Shown here piece after piece: positions 15,347 to 24,685 of a stretch of DNA of 64,000 bases. Each line of letters begins with the position of its first letter. Position 1 is the stretch's first letter. Made by a program: the position numbers and the translations under genes. The notes under the pieces were generated by a model. The model was not told the origin of the DNA, made no database searches, and worked only from the letters and a program-made list of their open reading frames with translations. This DNA is from Methylotenera sp965234545 (lineage in GTDB: Bacteria; Pseudomonadota; Gammaproteobacteria; Burkholderiales; Methylophilaceae): NCBI GenBank assembly GCA_965234545.1, contig OZ248348.1:1488001-1552000 (forward strand), in the 5' to 3' direction.

Positions 15347-17286
15347 CAGGCTTGCTCAGGCGTTTGGAAAAAAGCTTGCACCTCGGCTAAGTCGCGCGTG
15401 CGTTTAAACGGCGGCAAGCTTTGCCAAATGCGCTTGCCGTAACTTTTGCTAATTAAGCGCGGGTCACACAGCATCAGCACGCCGCGGTCTTTTTCATCGC
15501 GTATCAAACGGCCGGCGCCTTGCTTTAGGGTAATCACCGAGTAGGGCAATTGGTATTCCATGAAGGCATTTTTACCTTCGGCATTGAGTTTATCGACGCG
15601 AGCGGACAAGACCGGGTCATCCGGCGGAGCAAACGGCAATTTATCTATGATGACCACACTCAAGGCTTCGCCGCGCACGTCCACGCCTTCCCAAAAACTT
15701 TGCGAACCGACCAAGACCGCGTTGCCCAATAAGCGGAAGCGGTCCAACAACTCGGTGCGCGAACTGTCGCCTTGCAGCAACAAGGGGCTTTCTATGCCAT
15801 TTTCGGCAAAGGCCTCTTTTAATAAGGCATGAATTTCACGCATGGCCCGCAGGCTGGTAGACAAGACAAAAGCCCTGCCACCACTGGCTTGCAACACCGG
15901 CAGGGCGGCGGCCACCACACAGGCTGTGTAACTCGGGCTGTTGGGATCCGGCATGTCGGTTGGCACATACAGTAAAGCTTGCGCCGGGTAGTTGAAAGGG
16001 CTTTCCCAAAAACCGGTTTTGGCGTCTTGCAAGCCCATGGCCGCTTGGTAATGGCTGAAATCACTTTTCACCGCCAAGGTGGCCGAGGTGAAGACCCAAG
16101 CCCTTGGCTGCGCATTAAGCTGCTTACCAAACCCCTCGGCGACACTGAGCGGCGTGGCATGCAGTTGCACGGTATGACTGAACACCTCCACCCAACGCAC
16201 TAAATTTTGGTTGGCGGCCGATTGCCAACGGTCAAATAAATCGCCTAGGGCTAGGCTGCGTTGCCAGCATTTTTCCAATAAAGGGTCCCGTGCTGCTTGC
16301 GTTTCCAGCACTTTGGCCAAGGCTTGCAATTGTTCTAACAGGTGTTTTAAGGCGGCATCAAAGCCTTTGATGGCCATGGCTTTTTCCACCGGCAAGCGCG
16401 AGCCTTCGTAGGCAAACACCAAGCGAAAATCTTTCGCGGCTTTTTCTAACAGCGGAATCGCCTGACCAAGCGCTTGGCAATCTTTGGCCAAACTCAAATA
16501 CGCCGCCGTGCAATCGTGCGCCAATTCTGAAATTTGGCCGGTGGAGACGTCCTCACCAAAAAACAAGCCGGCCACCTCAGGCAATTGATGGGCTTCATCA
16601 AATATAACGGTATTGGCCGTGGGCAATAACTCGGCCACGCCTTCGTCGCGCAACATCACGTCGGCAAAAAACAAATGGTGGTTGACCACCACCACGTCGG
16701 CTGCCAAAGCTTGTTTACGCGCCTCCATAACAAAGCATTCTTTGTAATTCGGGCAATCGCCGCCCAGGCAATTGTCGCGCGTGGAGGTGACGCTAGACCA
16801 AATCATGGCGTTTTCTGGCACGCTGTTGAGTTCGCTTTTATCGCCGCTTTTGCTGTTTTCCGCAAAGGTTTGGATGACATGCAAATACTTCGCATCGTCG
16901 CGCGAGGCAAAACGACCCTCCTGGGCGGCACGCGCCAAATGATAATGGCAGACGTAATTGGCCCGCCCTTTCAACATGGCCACCGTGACCGGCACTTTCA
17001 ATGCGTCACGCACATTGGGCAAATCACGGCTAAACAATTGGTCTTGTAAGTTTTTGGTGCCAGTGGAAATGATGACCTTGCCACCACTGAGTAAAGCCGG
17101 GACCAAGTAGGCAAAGGTTTTACCGGTGCCGGTGCCGGCCTCGGCCACCAACTGGCTGTTGTTTTCTATGGCCTCGGCGATGACCAAGGCCATCTCCAAC
17201 TGCTGGGTGCGCTCACTGAAGCCTTTTACATGCTTGGCCAGTAGGCCGTCTTTGGCGAAAACTTGAGCTATAGTAGGGGTGGGCAT
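15346..17286 (-). CDS. ATP-dependent DNA helicase, DinG/YoaA (XPD-like) family
   Basis: 646 residues, matching YoaA (about 636) better than DinG (716). A superfamily 2 5'-3' DNA helicase. Walker A is AGTGTGKT (50-57); the 4Fe-4S cluster ligands are probably C113, C173, C178 and C184 (CLGGDCPNYKEC); the DEAH box is at 230-233. Later motifs include VLVGSQSFWEGVDVRGE (V) and LKQGAGRLIRDEKDRG (VI). YoaA in E. coli binds the Pol III chi subunit for replication-fork repair. Here it lies in the same strand block as the psi-like gene. The N-terminal exonuclease of Gram-positive DinG is absent. Confidence 0.93.
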   Translation of the reverse strand: MPTPTIAQVFAKDGLLAKHVKGFSERTQQLEMALVIAEAIENNSQLVAEAGTGTGKTFAYLVPALLSGGKVIISTGTKNLQDQLFSRDLPNVRDALKVPVTVAMLKGRANYVCHYHLARAAQEGRFASRDDAKYLHVIQTFAENSKSGDKSELNSVPENAMIWSSVTSTRDNCLGGDCPNYKECFVMEARKQALAADVVVVNHHLFFADVMLRDEGVAELLPTANTVIFDEAHQLPEVAGLFFGEDVSTGQISELAHDCTAAYLSLAKDCQALGQAIPLLEKAAKDFRLVFAYEGSRLPVEKAMAIKGFDAALKHLLEQLQALAKVLETQAARDPLLEKCWQRSLALGDLFDRWQSAANQNLVRWVEVFSHTVQLHATPLSVAEGFGKQLNAQPRAWVFTSATLAVKSDFSHYQAAMGLQDAKTGFWESPFNYPAQALLYVPTDMPDPNSPSYTACVVAAALPVLQASGGRAFVLSTSLRAMREIHALLKEAFAENGIESPLLLQGDSSRTELLDRFRLLGNAVLVGSQSFWEGVDVRGEALSVVIIDKLPFAPPDDPVLSARVDKLNAEGKNAFMEYQLPYSVITLKQGAGRLIRDEKDRGVLMLCDPRLISKSYGKRIWQSLPPFKRTRDLAEVQAFFQTPEQA

Positions 17287-17480
17287 GCTGGACGTTGAAT
17301 GGTCATTTAGGCGTAAACATAAAGACCAGCATTATCCCACGACTTGAGCCTGCAACACGCTGCAAACTAATTATTTAAGCTTAGCGGCTTAGCCTAAATT
17401 GGCCATTTTTTTAGAAAAAAATAGCCATATAAAACAGAGCGATAGATTAATAATAGTGGATCTCAAGGGCTAATGCTATA

Positions 17481-18047
17481 ATGGTGGCCGTGAAGATAAA
17501 AAACCCCCATCCCTACGCGCTGTGTTTATGCCTAGCCTTGATTGGCAGTCCGTGCTTGGCTGCCGAACCGGCATTGGCCATGACGGAAACCCTAGCCGAT
17601 GTCACCGCCACTGGCGAGACCAGTGAGGACACCGGCAGCAATTGGTCCACCCGCGTCAGCGAAGTGTTGGTCAACGCTTTGAGCCTAACCGGTGTGCGCT
17701 ACAAATACGGCGGCAATTCGCCTGAAACCGGCTTTGATTGCAGCGGCTTCGTGCGTTACGTGTTCAAACAAGCCACTAGCTTAAGCTTGCCACACAGCGC
17801 CATGGCGATTAGTCAATTAGGCAAAAGCGTGCCTAAAGATGAATTGCAACCTGGGGATTTGGTGTTCTTCAATACCTTAAGGAGCACGTTTTCACACGTG
17901 GGTATTTATTTAGGCAATAACCGCTTTATCCATTCGCCAAGTCGTGGCGGCAAAGTCCGCGTGGAAAGCATGGACGACGTCTATTGGGCGAAAAACTTCA
18001 ATGGCGCTCAGCGCATAGACCAAGCCAGACTCAGTACGGCAGAATAA
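17481..18047 (+). CDS. NlpC/P60 family cell-wall peptidase
   Basis: 188 residues. A signal peptide ends at CLA-A (residue 27-28). The C-terminal NlpC/P60 domain (about 65-180) has the catalytic Cys87 in FDCSGFVRY, His139 in FSHVGIYL and His151 in FIHSPSRGG. It would cut peptide stems of peptidoglycan (gamma-D-Glu to diamino-acid bond) in the periplasm. Start choice is unclear: ATG 17481 overlaps a perfect TATAAT, and GTG 17490 (MKIKNPHPYALCL...) gives a cleaner signal peptide. It faces the helicase gene across 194 bases. Confidence 0.88.
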   Translation: MVAVKIKNPHPYALCLCLALIGSPCLAAEPALAMTETLADVTATGETSEDTGSNWSTRVSEVLVNALSLTGVRYKYGGNSPETGFDCSGFVRYVFKQATSLSLPHSAMAISQLGKSVPKDELQPGDLVFFNTLRSTFSHVGIYLGNNRFIHSPSRGGKVRVESMDDVYWAKNFNGAQRIDQARLSTAE

Positions 18048-18059
18048 ACCAGCTAGCCA

Positions 18060-18356
18060 CTAATGATCGGCTGCCTTTACCGGGGTATCCGAATGGCCTA
18101 AATCGCGATTGGGGTCTATGCAATCGCGAACCAGCTGCTTGATTTCTTTTGCTTCAGGAAAGCGGCCGGCCAACTTACGTGAATAGAGCAATTGTTGATT
18201 CAGCGTGATATCAAAAATCCCATTGCTGCCAGGCTTTAAACTCACGCTGCTGAGATCTTGTTCAAAGGTGGTGAGTAATTCCTGTGCCAACCAAGCGGCC
18301 CTCAGCAACCAGCGGCATTGTGTGCAATAGCTAATTTCGATATGGTGTTGAGCCAA
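18060..18356 (-). CDS. SelT/SelW/SelH-family (Rdx) thioredoxin-like protein
   Basis: 98 residues, a thioredoxin-like Rdx fold with the redox motif CTQC (C11 and C14) after a first beta strand (IEISY), the cysteine form of the selenoprotein CxxU motif. The segment LKPGSNGIFDITLN and the LAGRFPEAKEIKQLVRD helix match the family, which is short and single-domain. The in vivo partner is unknown. No selenocysteine codon is involved. It is convergent with the NlpC/P60 gene and divergent from ctpA. Confidence 0.88.
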   Translation of the reverse strand: MAQHHIEISYCTQCRWLLRAAWLAQELLTTFEQDLSSVSLKPGSNGIFDITLNQQLLYSRKLAGRFPEAKEIKQLVRDCIDPNRDLGHSDTPVKAADH

Positions 18357-18481
18357 TTTGACCGCCCTTACTGTTATACTTTTATTTCATTAAAATTGTG
18401 CTGCATAAAACGCAACATGGAACTAATAAGCGCGCGCTTGTCTTAAAAACCGTTAGCTTATTTTCCTAGGGATAATACACC

Positions 18482-19927
18482 ATGCAAGTAAAAAACAAAT
18501 ACCAAGGCTTTACTAAAATCGGCTTGGTTTTCTCCGGCCTCATCGTTGGCCTAATGCTAAGCTTGACCTATTCTGCGGTGGCAGAAAAAATGGTCAAACC
18601 GCAATTGCCCATCGAGGATTTGCGTGCTTTTGCTGAGGTGTTTGGCAAAATTAAGAGCGACTACGTTGAACCGGTAGAAGACAAAAAACTGATCTCTGAA
18701 GCCATCAGCGGCATGCTCACTGGCTTGGATCCGCACTCCACTTACATGGACGTGGATGCCTTTAAAGACATGCAAGCCGCCACACAAGGTGAGTTTGGTG
18801 GCCTAGGCATAGAAGTGGGCATGGAAGACGGTTTAGTGAAAGTGATTTCGCCTATTGAAGATTCGCCTGCTTACGCCGCCGGCATCAAGAGCGGTGACCT
18901 CATCATGAAATTGGATGAGAAGTTGGTTAAAGGCATGACCTTAAACGACGCAGTGAAAATCATGCGCGGCAAACCAGACACCCCAATAGTCTTAACCATA
19001 TTGCGCAAAAATGAAGCGAAACCACTTTTAGTGACGTTGGTGCGCGCCATCATTAAAAACAAAAGCGTGAAATACAAACTCACTGAACCGGGTTACGCCT
19101 ATGCGCGCGTGACGCAATTCCAGGAACACACCGGCGAAGATTTGGCTAAAGCCATTAATGCCATGCACGCCGAAAACAAAGGGCCATTCAAAGGCTTTGT
19201 GTTGGATTTGCGTAACGACCCAGGTGGCTTGTTAAACGGGGCAGTCGGCGTGTCGGCGGCTTTCTTACCGAAAGACACCTTGGTGGTGTATACCGAAGGT
19301 CGTGCAGCGGATTCTAAAATGAACCTCACGGTTAACCCAGAGAATTACGCTAGAGGTGGGGCCGCCAATGATTACATGCGCGATATTCCTGCGGATTTAA
19401 AAACCGTGCCCATGGTCGTGTTAATCAATGCCGGGTCTGCTTCAGCCTCAGAAATCGTCGCCGGTGCATTGCAAGACCACAAACGTGCCACCTTAATTGG
19501 CGTGCGCAGCTTCGGTAAGGGCTCAGTGCAAACCATCATGCCTATGAATAACGGTGCGGCCATCAAATTAACCACCGCGCGTTACTTCACACCCAAAGGC
19601 CGCTCCATCCAAGCCAAGGGCATAGAACCGGATTACTACGTTGAAGACGGCACCGACCAATCCAACAACATTCATGAAGCGGATTTGTCTCGCCACCTGT
19701 CCAACCCTAAAGACGCGTCCAGCGGCTCAGCCAAACCGGACAACAGTGCCGCTGCTGCCGCGGCCAAAGCAAAATTGAATGAGAAAAAATTTGCTGAAGC
19801 ATCGGCACCGATCGAGCCAGCCAGCAAAGAAGATTTGCAATTTGCCCAGGCGATGAATTTCCTTAAAGGCAAACCGGTGGTTAAATCCGAGCCACCAAAA
19901 GTGGAAGCGGCAGCCACCACGAAATAA
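18482..19927 (+). CDS. ctpA: carboxy-terminal processing serine protease, S41 family
   Basis: 481 residues. An N-terminal anchor or signal segment (12-34) leads to the periplasm. A PDZ domain (about 100-185) precedes the S41 protease domain. The Ser/Lys dyad is S321 in GSASASEIVAGAL and K346 in RSFGKGSVQT, spaced 25 residues as in E. coli Prc. A low-complexity Ala/Lys/Pro tail follows residue 405. It probably trims envelope proteins from the C-terminus and in relatives controls peptidoglycan hydrolases. AGGGA lies before the ATG. A strong terminator follows. Confidence 0.94.
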   Translation: MQVKNKYQGFTKIGLVFSGLIVGLMLSLTYSAVAEKMVKPQLPIEDLRAFAEVFGKIKSDYVEPVEDKKLISEAISGMLTGLDPHSTYMDVDAFKDMQAATQGEFGGLGIEVGMEDGLVKVISPIEDSPAYAAGIKSGDLIMKLDEKLVKGMTLNDAVKIMRGKPDTPIVLTILRKNEAKPLLVTLVRAIIKNKSVKYKLTEPGYAYARVTQFQEHTGEDLAKAINAMHAENKGPFKGFVLDLRNDPGGLLNGAVGVSAAFLPKDTLVVYTEGRAADSKMNLTVNPENYARGGAANDYMRDIPADLKTVPMVVLINAGSASASEIVAGALQDHKRATLIGVRSFGKGSVQTIMPMNNGAAIKLTTARYFTPKGRSIQAKGIEPDYYVEDGTDQSNNIHEADLSRHLSNPKDASSGSAKPDNSAAAAAAKAKLNEKKFAEASAPIEPASKEDLQFAQAMNFLKGKPVVKSEPPKVEAAATTK

Positions 19928-19964
19928 CTGATCGCCCTGGCGCGACAAGTTTAGTAGAACAATT

Positions 19965-19991
19965 AACCCGCCCTAATCCGGCGGGTTTTTT
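19965..19991 (+). terminator. rho-independent terminator after ctpA
   Basis: Arms AACCCGCC and GGCGGGTT around a CTAATCC-like loop, then a T run. It lies about 38 bases after the ctpA stop and before the glcF promoter region. Confidence 0.9.
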
Positions 19992-20057
19992 GTAGCCATA
20001 AGCAATTTTGTCTGGCCCTGCGCCTAATACGGCCTAGGCTAGGTTTATAATGAGACC

Positions 20058-21236
20058 ATGAGTTTATCCATCCCCAATTTAATCCAAGAAGCTGAGCGTT
20101 GCGTGGCTTGTGGCCTGTGTTTACCGCATTGCCCCACCTACAAAAAAACCGGCTCTGAGGCCGATTCGCCCAGAGGACGCATACAACTGATGCGTGCCGT
20201 GGCCCAAGACATCTTGCCCAATAACGAGCGCTTTAAAGCGCACATGGACTTGTGCGTGAGTTGCCGCAGTTGCGAAAGCGCCTGCCCAAACAACGTGGCT
20301 TATGGTTCCTTGATTGACAGCGCTAGGGCATTGTTTGTCCCTAAAAAAAGTCGCCTTGCGGCATTCGTCCTGCCCTTTATCCGCTCAAGAAAATTAATGA
20401 ATGGCGCAGTCCGTCTGCTCAGACTGACCCAACAATCAGGCTTGGATAAGTTAGGCGCTGGCATAGGCGCCGCCAAGTTGTTACCCAAACTCAAAAAACC
20501 AGTGAACTGGCAAACCACCTACCCTAGCCTTGCCGCGAACAAACAAGGTGAAGTCAGTTTATTTTTAGGCTGTGCCAGTCAGGCGCTCGATAGCGATACC
20601 TTAGCTGCGAGCATCCATGTATTAAACGCCTTGGGTTTTGATGTGCAAGTGCCGGCTCAGCAGACTTGTTGCGGCAGCATCGCCAGACAAATGGGTGACG
20701 TGGCAGAATCCGATGCCTTGCTGGCACGCAACCGCGCTAGCTTTGCCAGTGGTGTGCCAATTTTGACCGTTGCCAGCGGCTGCGGCGCCGGCTTGGCTGA
20801 TTACTTAGCTAGCCACCAAGTGCAGGATATCAGCGCCTTTTTAGCCAACTGCGATTGGTCTAAGTTAACGCTCAAACCGCTGCCGCAGCGGGTATTTGTG
20901 CAAGACCCTTGCACCTTACGCAATGGTCAAAAAAGCCATGCTTCCGTTTACACTTTATTAAAAAAAATCCCGCAAGCCGACGTGATTGCACTGAGCGGCA
21001 ACGGCCAATGCTGCGGTGGTGCCGGCGCTTACATGCTTACGCAAACCGACATGGCGCAGCAATTGCTTAATGACAAACTGACCAGCATACAAGCCCATCA
21101 AGTGAGCCTGTTGGCCACCTCAAACATAGGCTGCAGTTTGCATTTGGCGCGTGGCTTAGCGGCACAAAATGCCGCGGTACAGATACGTCATCCGGTGCAA
21201 ATTGTCGCCGCGCAATTGGGCTGGACGGCCAACTAG
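20058..21236 (+). CDS. glcF: glycolate oxidase iron-sulfur subunit
   Basis: 392 residues (E. coli GlcF 407). Two 4Fe-4S motifs open the protein: CVACGLCLPHCP (C15, C18, C21, C25) and CVSCRSCESACP (near 67-78). Two CCG domains follow, with QQTCCGS (near 210) and QCCGGAGAY (near 315). It passes electrons from the flavin subunits GlcD and GlcE to quinone at the inner membrane. glcD and glcE are not beside it here: ctpA is upstream and coq7 downstream. They may lie elsewhere, or this could serve a related dehydrogenase. Confidence 0.9.
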   Translation: MSLSIPNLIQEAERCVACGLCLPHCPTYKKTGSEADSPRGRIQLMRAVAQDILPNNERFKAHMDLCVSCRSCESACPNNVAYGSLIDSARALFVPKKSRLAAFVLPFIRSRKLMNGAVRLLRLTQQSGLDKLGAGIGAAKLLPKLKKPVNWQTTYPSLAANKQGEVSLFLGCASQALDSDTLAASIHVLNALGFDVQVPAQQTCCGSIARQMGDVAESDALLARNRASFASGVPILTVASGCGAGLADYLASHQVQDISAFLANCDWSKLTLKPLPQRVFVQDPCTLRNGQKSHASVYTLLKKIPQADVIALSGNGQCCGGAGAYMLTQTDMAQQLLNDKLTSIQAHQVSLLATSNIGCSLHLARGLAAQNAAVQIRHPVQIVAAQLGWTAN

Positions 21237-21280
21237 ATTAACGGTGGTCTTAGCCATGAATTTGAGGGTACACTGAGAGC

Positions 21281-21910
21281 ATGTTAAATCCATTAGATAA
21301 ACTCATCGTTGAATTCGATACCGGCCTGCGCACGTTGCTCGCGCAAGCGCGCAGTCAACGGCCGCATCCGGATGCGGCGATAGCAGAAGTTGAGTTAAGC
21401 GAGGCTGAAAAAAACCAGGCCAGCGCCTTAATGCGCGTCAACCATACAGGTGAAGTTTGCGCGCAAGCCTTATACAGCGGCCAAGCGCTCACTGCCCACA
21501 GTCAACGAACAGCAGCCGCACTCAAGCAAGCCACCGTGGAAGAAACCGACCATTTAGCCTGGTGTGAATCCCGTATCAAACAATTAGGCGGCCGCACCAG
21601 CGTGCTTAATCCGCTATTTTATGCTGGCTCTTTCAGTCTGGGCTTGCTGGCTGGCGCGCTAGGCGATCGCTGGAATTTAGGCTTTGTAGCGGAAACGGAA
21701 AAGCAAGTGGAAGCGCACTTGGCCAGCCATCTAGAGATATTGGTCCCAGCTGACCAAAAAACCCGTAAGATTATTGAACAGATGCAAATTGATGAAGCGG
21801 CCCATGCCAAACAAGCCAGAGACCACGGTGCAGCGGAATTGCCCGCACCCATCAATTTCTTAATGCGCAAAGTGGCCAAACTGATGACCACTTCCAGCTA
21901 CCATTTATAA
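21281..21910 (+). CDS. coq7: 2-octaprenyl-3-methyl-6-methoxybenzoquinol hydroxylase, di-iron type
   Basis: 209 residues, the bacterial Coq7 length. It hydroxylates demethoxyubiquinol at C6 in ubiquinone synthesis and is the usual replacement for the flavoprotein UbiF in betaproteobacteria. The di-iron ligands are visible: MRVNHTGEVCAQALY (first Glu), EETDHLAW (EExxH), then SHLEILVP and DEAAHAKQA (second Glu and His). A hydrophobic helix (SFSLGLLAGAL) allows membrane contact. It lies 44 bases downstream of glcF on the same strand and 14 bases before the DUF2322 gene. Confidence 0.94.
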   Translation: MLNPLDKLIVEFDTGLRTLLAQARSQRPHPDAAIAEVELSEAEKNQASALMRVNHTGEVCAQALYSGQALTAHSQRTAAALKQATVEETDHLAWCESRIKQLGGRTSVLNPLFYAGSFSLGLLAGALGDRWNLGFVAETEKQVEAHLASHLEILVPADQKTRKIIEQMQIDEAAHAKQARDHGAAELPAPINFLMRKVAKLMTTSSYHL

Positions 21911-21924
21911 CAAGGTCGGAACAG

Positions 21925-22248
21925 ATGCAAAAATTTAGCGACGTATTACTCACCCTAGACGATGCCACACACGTGCAACGCATCGCGCTGTTTAATAGCG
22001 ATGGCAGTCCGGCCGGCGTCATAGAAAACAAACCCGGCAGCCAAGGCTCGGTTAAGGTCTACTACCACTTGTACCGCATGTACGGCGAAATATCCTTGGA
22101 CGCTGCAGTAGAGGGCTTAAGTTTGTTTGCTGAGCACACCGGGGATGCGGAAAACTGCCCGGGCAAACACCCCAATATAGACCGCTTATTAAACTTACTG
22201 GAAGACGAACAACCCCTCAGCGTTAAGGTCACCGAAAACACCCTTTAG
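21925..22248 (+). CDS. DUF2322 family protein
   Basis: 107 residues, cytoplasmic by absence of a signal. The segments IENKPGSQGSVKVYYHLY, GLSLFAEHTGDAE and PGKHPNIDRLL are the conserved core of DUF2322, a family of unknown function found mainly in beta- and gammaproteobacteria. Its length equals the usual family length. It lies 14 bases after coq7 and could be co-transcribed, but no role in ubiquinone synthesis is established. Confidence 0.85.
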   Translation: MQKFSDVLLTLDDATHVQRIALFNSDGSPAGVIENKPGSQGSVKVYYHLYRMYGEISLDAAVEGLSLFAEHTGDAENCPGKHPNIDRLLNLLEDEQPLSVKVTENTL

Positions 22249-22343
22249 TTTTTTCAGTTGGTCCGCGCTTTCTTTTTTTATTTCCGTTTTATAGCCAAAA
22301 CTTAGGTAAAATTCAACTCTCTTTTTTCCTAAGCGTGACGCCT

Positions 22344-23120
22344 ATGTTTGTTCACCCACAATTCGACCCCGTTGCCATACACCTTGGTAGCTTTGGTATC
22401 CATTGGTACGGCTTGATGTATTTAACCGGCTTTTTGGCTTTTTTAGCCTTAGGCAAATGGCAGATCACGCACCGCCCTTGGCATGGCTGGACCTTGCCCA
22501 TGCTAGACGACGCCTTATTCTTTGGCGCACTGGGCGTGATATTGGGTGGCCGTTTAGGCTACGTGCTGTTCTACCAATCGGCTTACTTCATGCAACACCC
22601 GGCCGACATTTTAGCCGTGTGGCAAGGCGGCATGAGTTTTCACGGCGGCTTTTTAGGCGTGGTGCTGGCCATGGCCTGGTTTGCCAGAAAATACCAATTA
22701 AGTTGGCTAGCCGTAATGGATTTTATTGCGCCTTTAGTGCCGATAGGCTTGGGCGCAGGACGCTTAGGTAACTTTATTAATGGTGAACTGTGGGGCCGCG
22801 TCACCAACACCGACTACGGCATGGTGTTCCCACAAATTGATGGTTTATTGCGTCACCCCTCGCAACTGTATGAATTCACCCTAGAGGGCGTGGCCTTGTT
22901 CTTCATTCTTTGGGCCTACGCGTCTAAGCCACGCGCCAGCGGTGCCATTGCCGCCGTGTTCTTAATGGGCTACGGCGCCTTTAGGTTTGCAGTTGAATAC
23001 ACACGCGAACCAGACAGCTATTTAGGTTTGTTGTCGATGGGGTTTAGCATGGGCCAATGGCTGAGTTTGCCTATGCTCTTAATTGGTGCCGTTCTATGGA
23101 TTAAGACATACAGCAAGTAA
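22344..23120 (+). CDS. lgt: prolipoprotein diacylglyceryl transferase
   Basis: 258 residues from ATG 22344 (an in-frame GTG at 22335 is also possible). An inner-membrane enzyme that moves diacylglycerol from phosphatidylglycerol to the lipobox Cys of prelipoproteins. Seven membrane segments are expected. The motifs HWYGLMYLTGF, GGRLGYVLFY, GGMSFHGGF and GRLGNFINGELWGR (the Lgt signature, containing the key Arg, Asn and Glu) are all present. Substrates in this window include LptM, ApbE and RlpA. It ends 20 bases before a terminator shared with amtB. Confidence 0.96.
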   Translation: MFVHPQFDPVAIHLGSFGIHWYGLMYLTGFLAFLALGKWQITHRPWHGWTLPMLDDALFFGALGVILGGRLGYVLFYQSAYFMQHPADILAVWQGGMSFHGGFLGVVLAMAWFARKYQLSWLAVMDFIAPLVPIGLGAGRLGNFINGELWGRVTNTDYGMVFPQIDGLLRHPSQLYEFTLEGVALFFILWAYASKPRASGAIAAVFLMGYGAFRFAVEYTREPDSYLGLLSMGFSMGQWLSLPMLLIGAVLWIKTYSK

Positions 23121-23140
23121 GCCTCCCGTTATTAGCAGGC

Positions 23141-23171
23141 AAAAAAACGGACGCCTAGGCGTCCGTTTTTA
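23141..23171. terminator. bidirectional terminator between lgt and amtB
   Basis: A near-perfect palindrome with arms ACGGACGCC and GGCGTCCGT, only two loop bases (TA) and flanking A and T runs. It ends both convergent transcripts. Confidence 0.93.
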
Positions 23172-23187
23172 CTTAAACAAGAGTTAC

Positions 23188-24675
23188 TTAAGCGTGGTAT
23201 GCGCGCTCACCGTGCTCTGTTGTATCCAAGCCTTCACGCTCAGATTCTTCAGACACACGAAGACCGATAACCATGTCCACTAGTTTGAATGCAACCACAG
23301 ATACGACTGCAGATACCACAATGGCGGTACCTACTGCGTAAGCTTGTGCTGTCATTTGTGCTGCAAAGTTGTATTCACCTACTGCGTTAGCCACGTAGTC
23401 GTAAACACCCATGCCGCCTAGCGCTGGGTTAACAAACACACCCGTTGCTAATGCACCAAAGATACCGCCGACTGCGTGCACACCGAATACGTCTAGCGCA
23501 TCGTCGTAACCTAACCAGTATTTCACTTTTGCTACAAAGAAGTAGCAGATTGGTGATACTAGCAAGCCGATGATGATGGCACCCATAGGGCCGACGAAAC
23601 CGCATGCTGGGGTAATCGCAACCAAACCTGCTACTGCACCAGAAGCGGCACCTAGCATAGAAGGTTTACCTTTCAATAGCCATTCAGCGAATGCCCATGA
23701 CAAGGTAGCTGCACCCGTTGCAATCATGGTGTTAACTAGAGCCAACGCAGCGTAGCCGTTTGCTTCTAAGTTAGAACCCGCATTGAAACCGAACCAACCC
23801 ACCCATAGTAATGCTGCACCCACCATGGTTAAGGTTAGGCTATGAGGCGCCATGGCTTCTTTACCGTAACCGATACGTTTACCCACCATGATGGCACCAA
23901 CTAAACCGGCTACACCTGCGTTGATGTGCACAACCGTACCACCAGCGAAGTCTAATGCACCTTTAGCCCATAACCAACCGGCATTTGCCACCACTGTTTC
24001 CAATGACGCTGCATCAGTAATCGCATCAGGACCGTCCCAATACCAAACCATGTGTGCCATAGGCAAGTAAGCAAAAGTGAACCACAACACCATGAAAGCT
24101 AAGATAGCAGAGAACTTCATGCGCTCGGCAAAAGCACCAATAATCAATGCCGGTGTGATGGCCGCAAAGGTTAATTGGAAAGCCACAAACACCAACTCAG
24201 GAATCACTACACCTTTACTAAAGGTAGCTGCGATTGAGTCAGGTGTAATGCCTGCCAAGAACGCTTTAGCTAAACCGCCATAGTACGGATTGCCACCAGT
24301 AAAGGCCACGCTGTAGCCGTAAATTGCCCACAAGACCGCCATCAAAGAGAAAATCATGAAGGTTTGCATGAGCACAGACAGCATATTTTTTTGGCGCACT
24401 AAACCGCCGTAAAATAAGGCCAAGCCTGGGATCACCATTAAGGTTACCAACACGGTTGAAATCAACATCCATGCGGTGTCACCTTTGTTTGGTGTTGGCG
24501 CTGGTGCGGCTGCCGCTTCTGCCGGTGCGGCTTCTGCTGGTGCAGCTGCATCCGCAGCCGGTGCCACTACCGCAGCAGCTTCGGCTGCTGGTGCAGCGTC
24601 TTCAGCGTAAGTATTAGCCGCTAGGCCTAGGCCCAGTGTTGCTACTAGAGCAAAGATCGAAAGTAATTTTTTCAT
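23188..24675 (-). CDS. amtB: ammonium transporter, Amt family
   Basis: 495 residues from ATG 24675, 6 bases after AAGGGG. Longer frames to 24681 and 24801 are not supported. Residues 1-24 form a signal peptide (MKKLLSIFAL...TYA), then about 45 residues of Ala/Pro/Glu low-complexity linker, then the 11-helix Amt channel. Motifs: WMLISTVLVTLMVIPGLALFYGG, DFAGGTVVHINAGVAGL (the family signature with a pore His) and FGVHAVGGIFGALATG (second pore His). It conducts ammonium and is blocked by GlnK. It starts 11 bases after glnK in the same operon. Confidence 0.96.
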   Translation of the reverse strand: MKKLLSIFALVATLGLGLAANTYAEDAAPAAEAAAVVAPAADAAAPAEAAPAEAAAAPAPTPNKGDTAWMLISTVLVTLMVIPGLALFYGGLVRQKNMLSVLMQTFMIFSLMAVLWAIYGYSVAFTGGNPYYGGLAKAFLAGITPDSIAATFSKGVVIPELVFVAFQLTFAAITPALIIGAFAERMKFSAILAFMVLWFTFAYLPMAHMVWYWDGPDAITDAASLETVVANAGWLWAKGALDFAGGTVVHINAGVAGLVGAIMVGKRIGYGKEAMAPHSLTLTMVGAALLWVGWFGFNAGSNLEANGYAALALVNTMIATGAATLSWAFAEWLLKGKPSMLGAASGAVAGLVAITPACGFVGPMGAIIIGLLVSPICYFFVAKVKYWLGYDDALDVFGVHAVGGIFGALATGVFVNPALGGMGVYDYVANAVGEYNFAAQMTAQAYAVGTAIVVSAVVSVVAFKLVDMVIGLRVSEESEREGLDTTEHGERAYHA

Positions 24676-24685
24676 TATCATCCCC

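Noticed and set aside
17400..17426. AT-rich inverted repeat GGCCATTTTTTT / AAAAAAATAGCC
   Set aside because: It has almost no loop and one mismatch, and the position before a start codon does not suit a terminator; probably composition.
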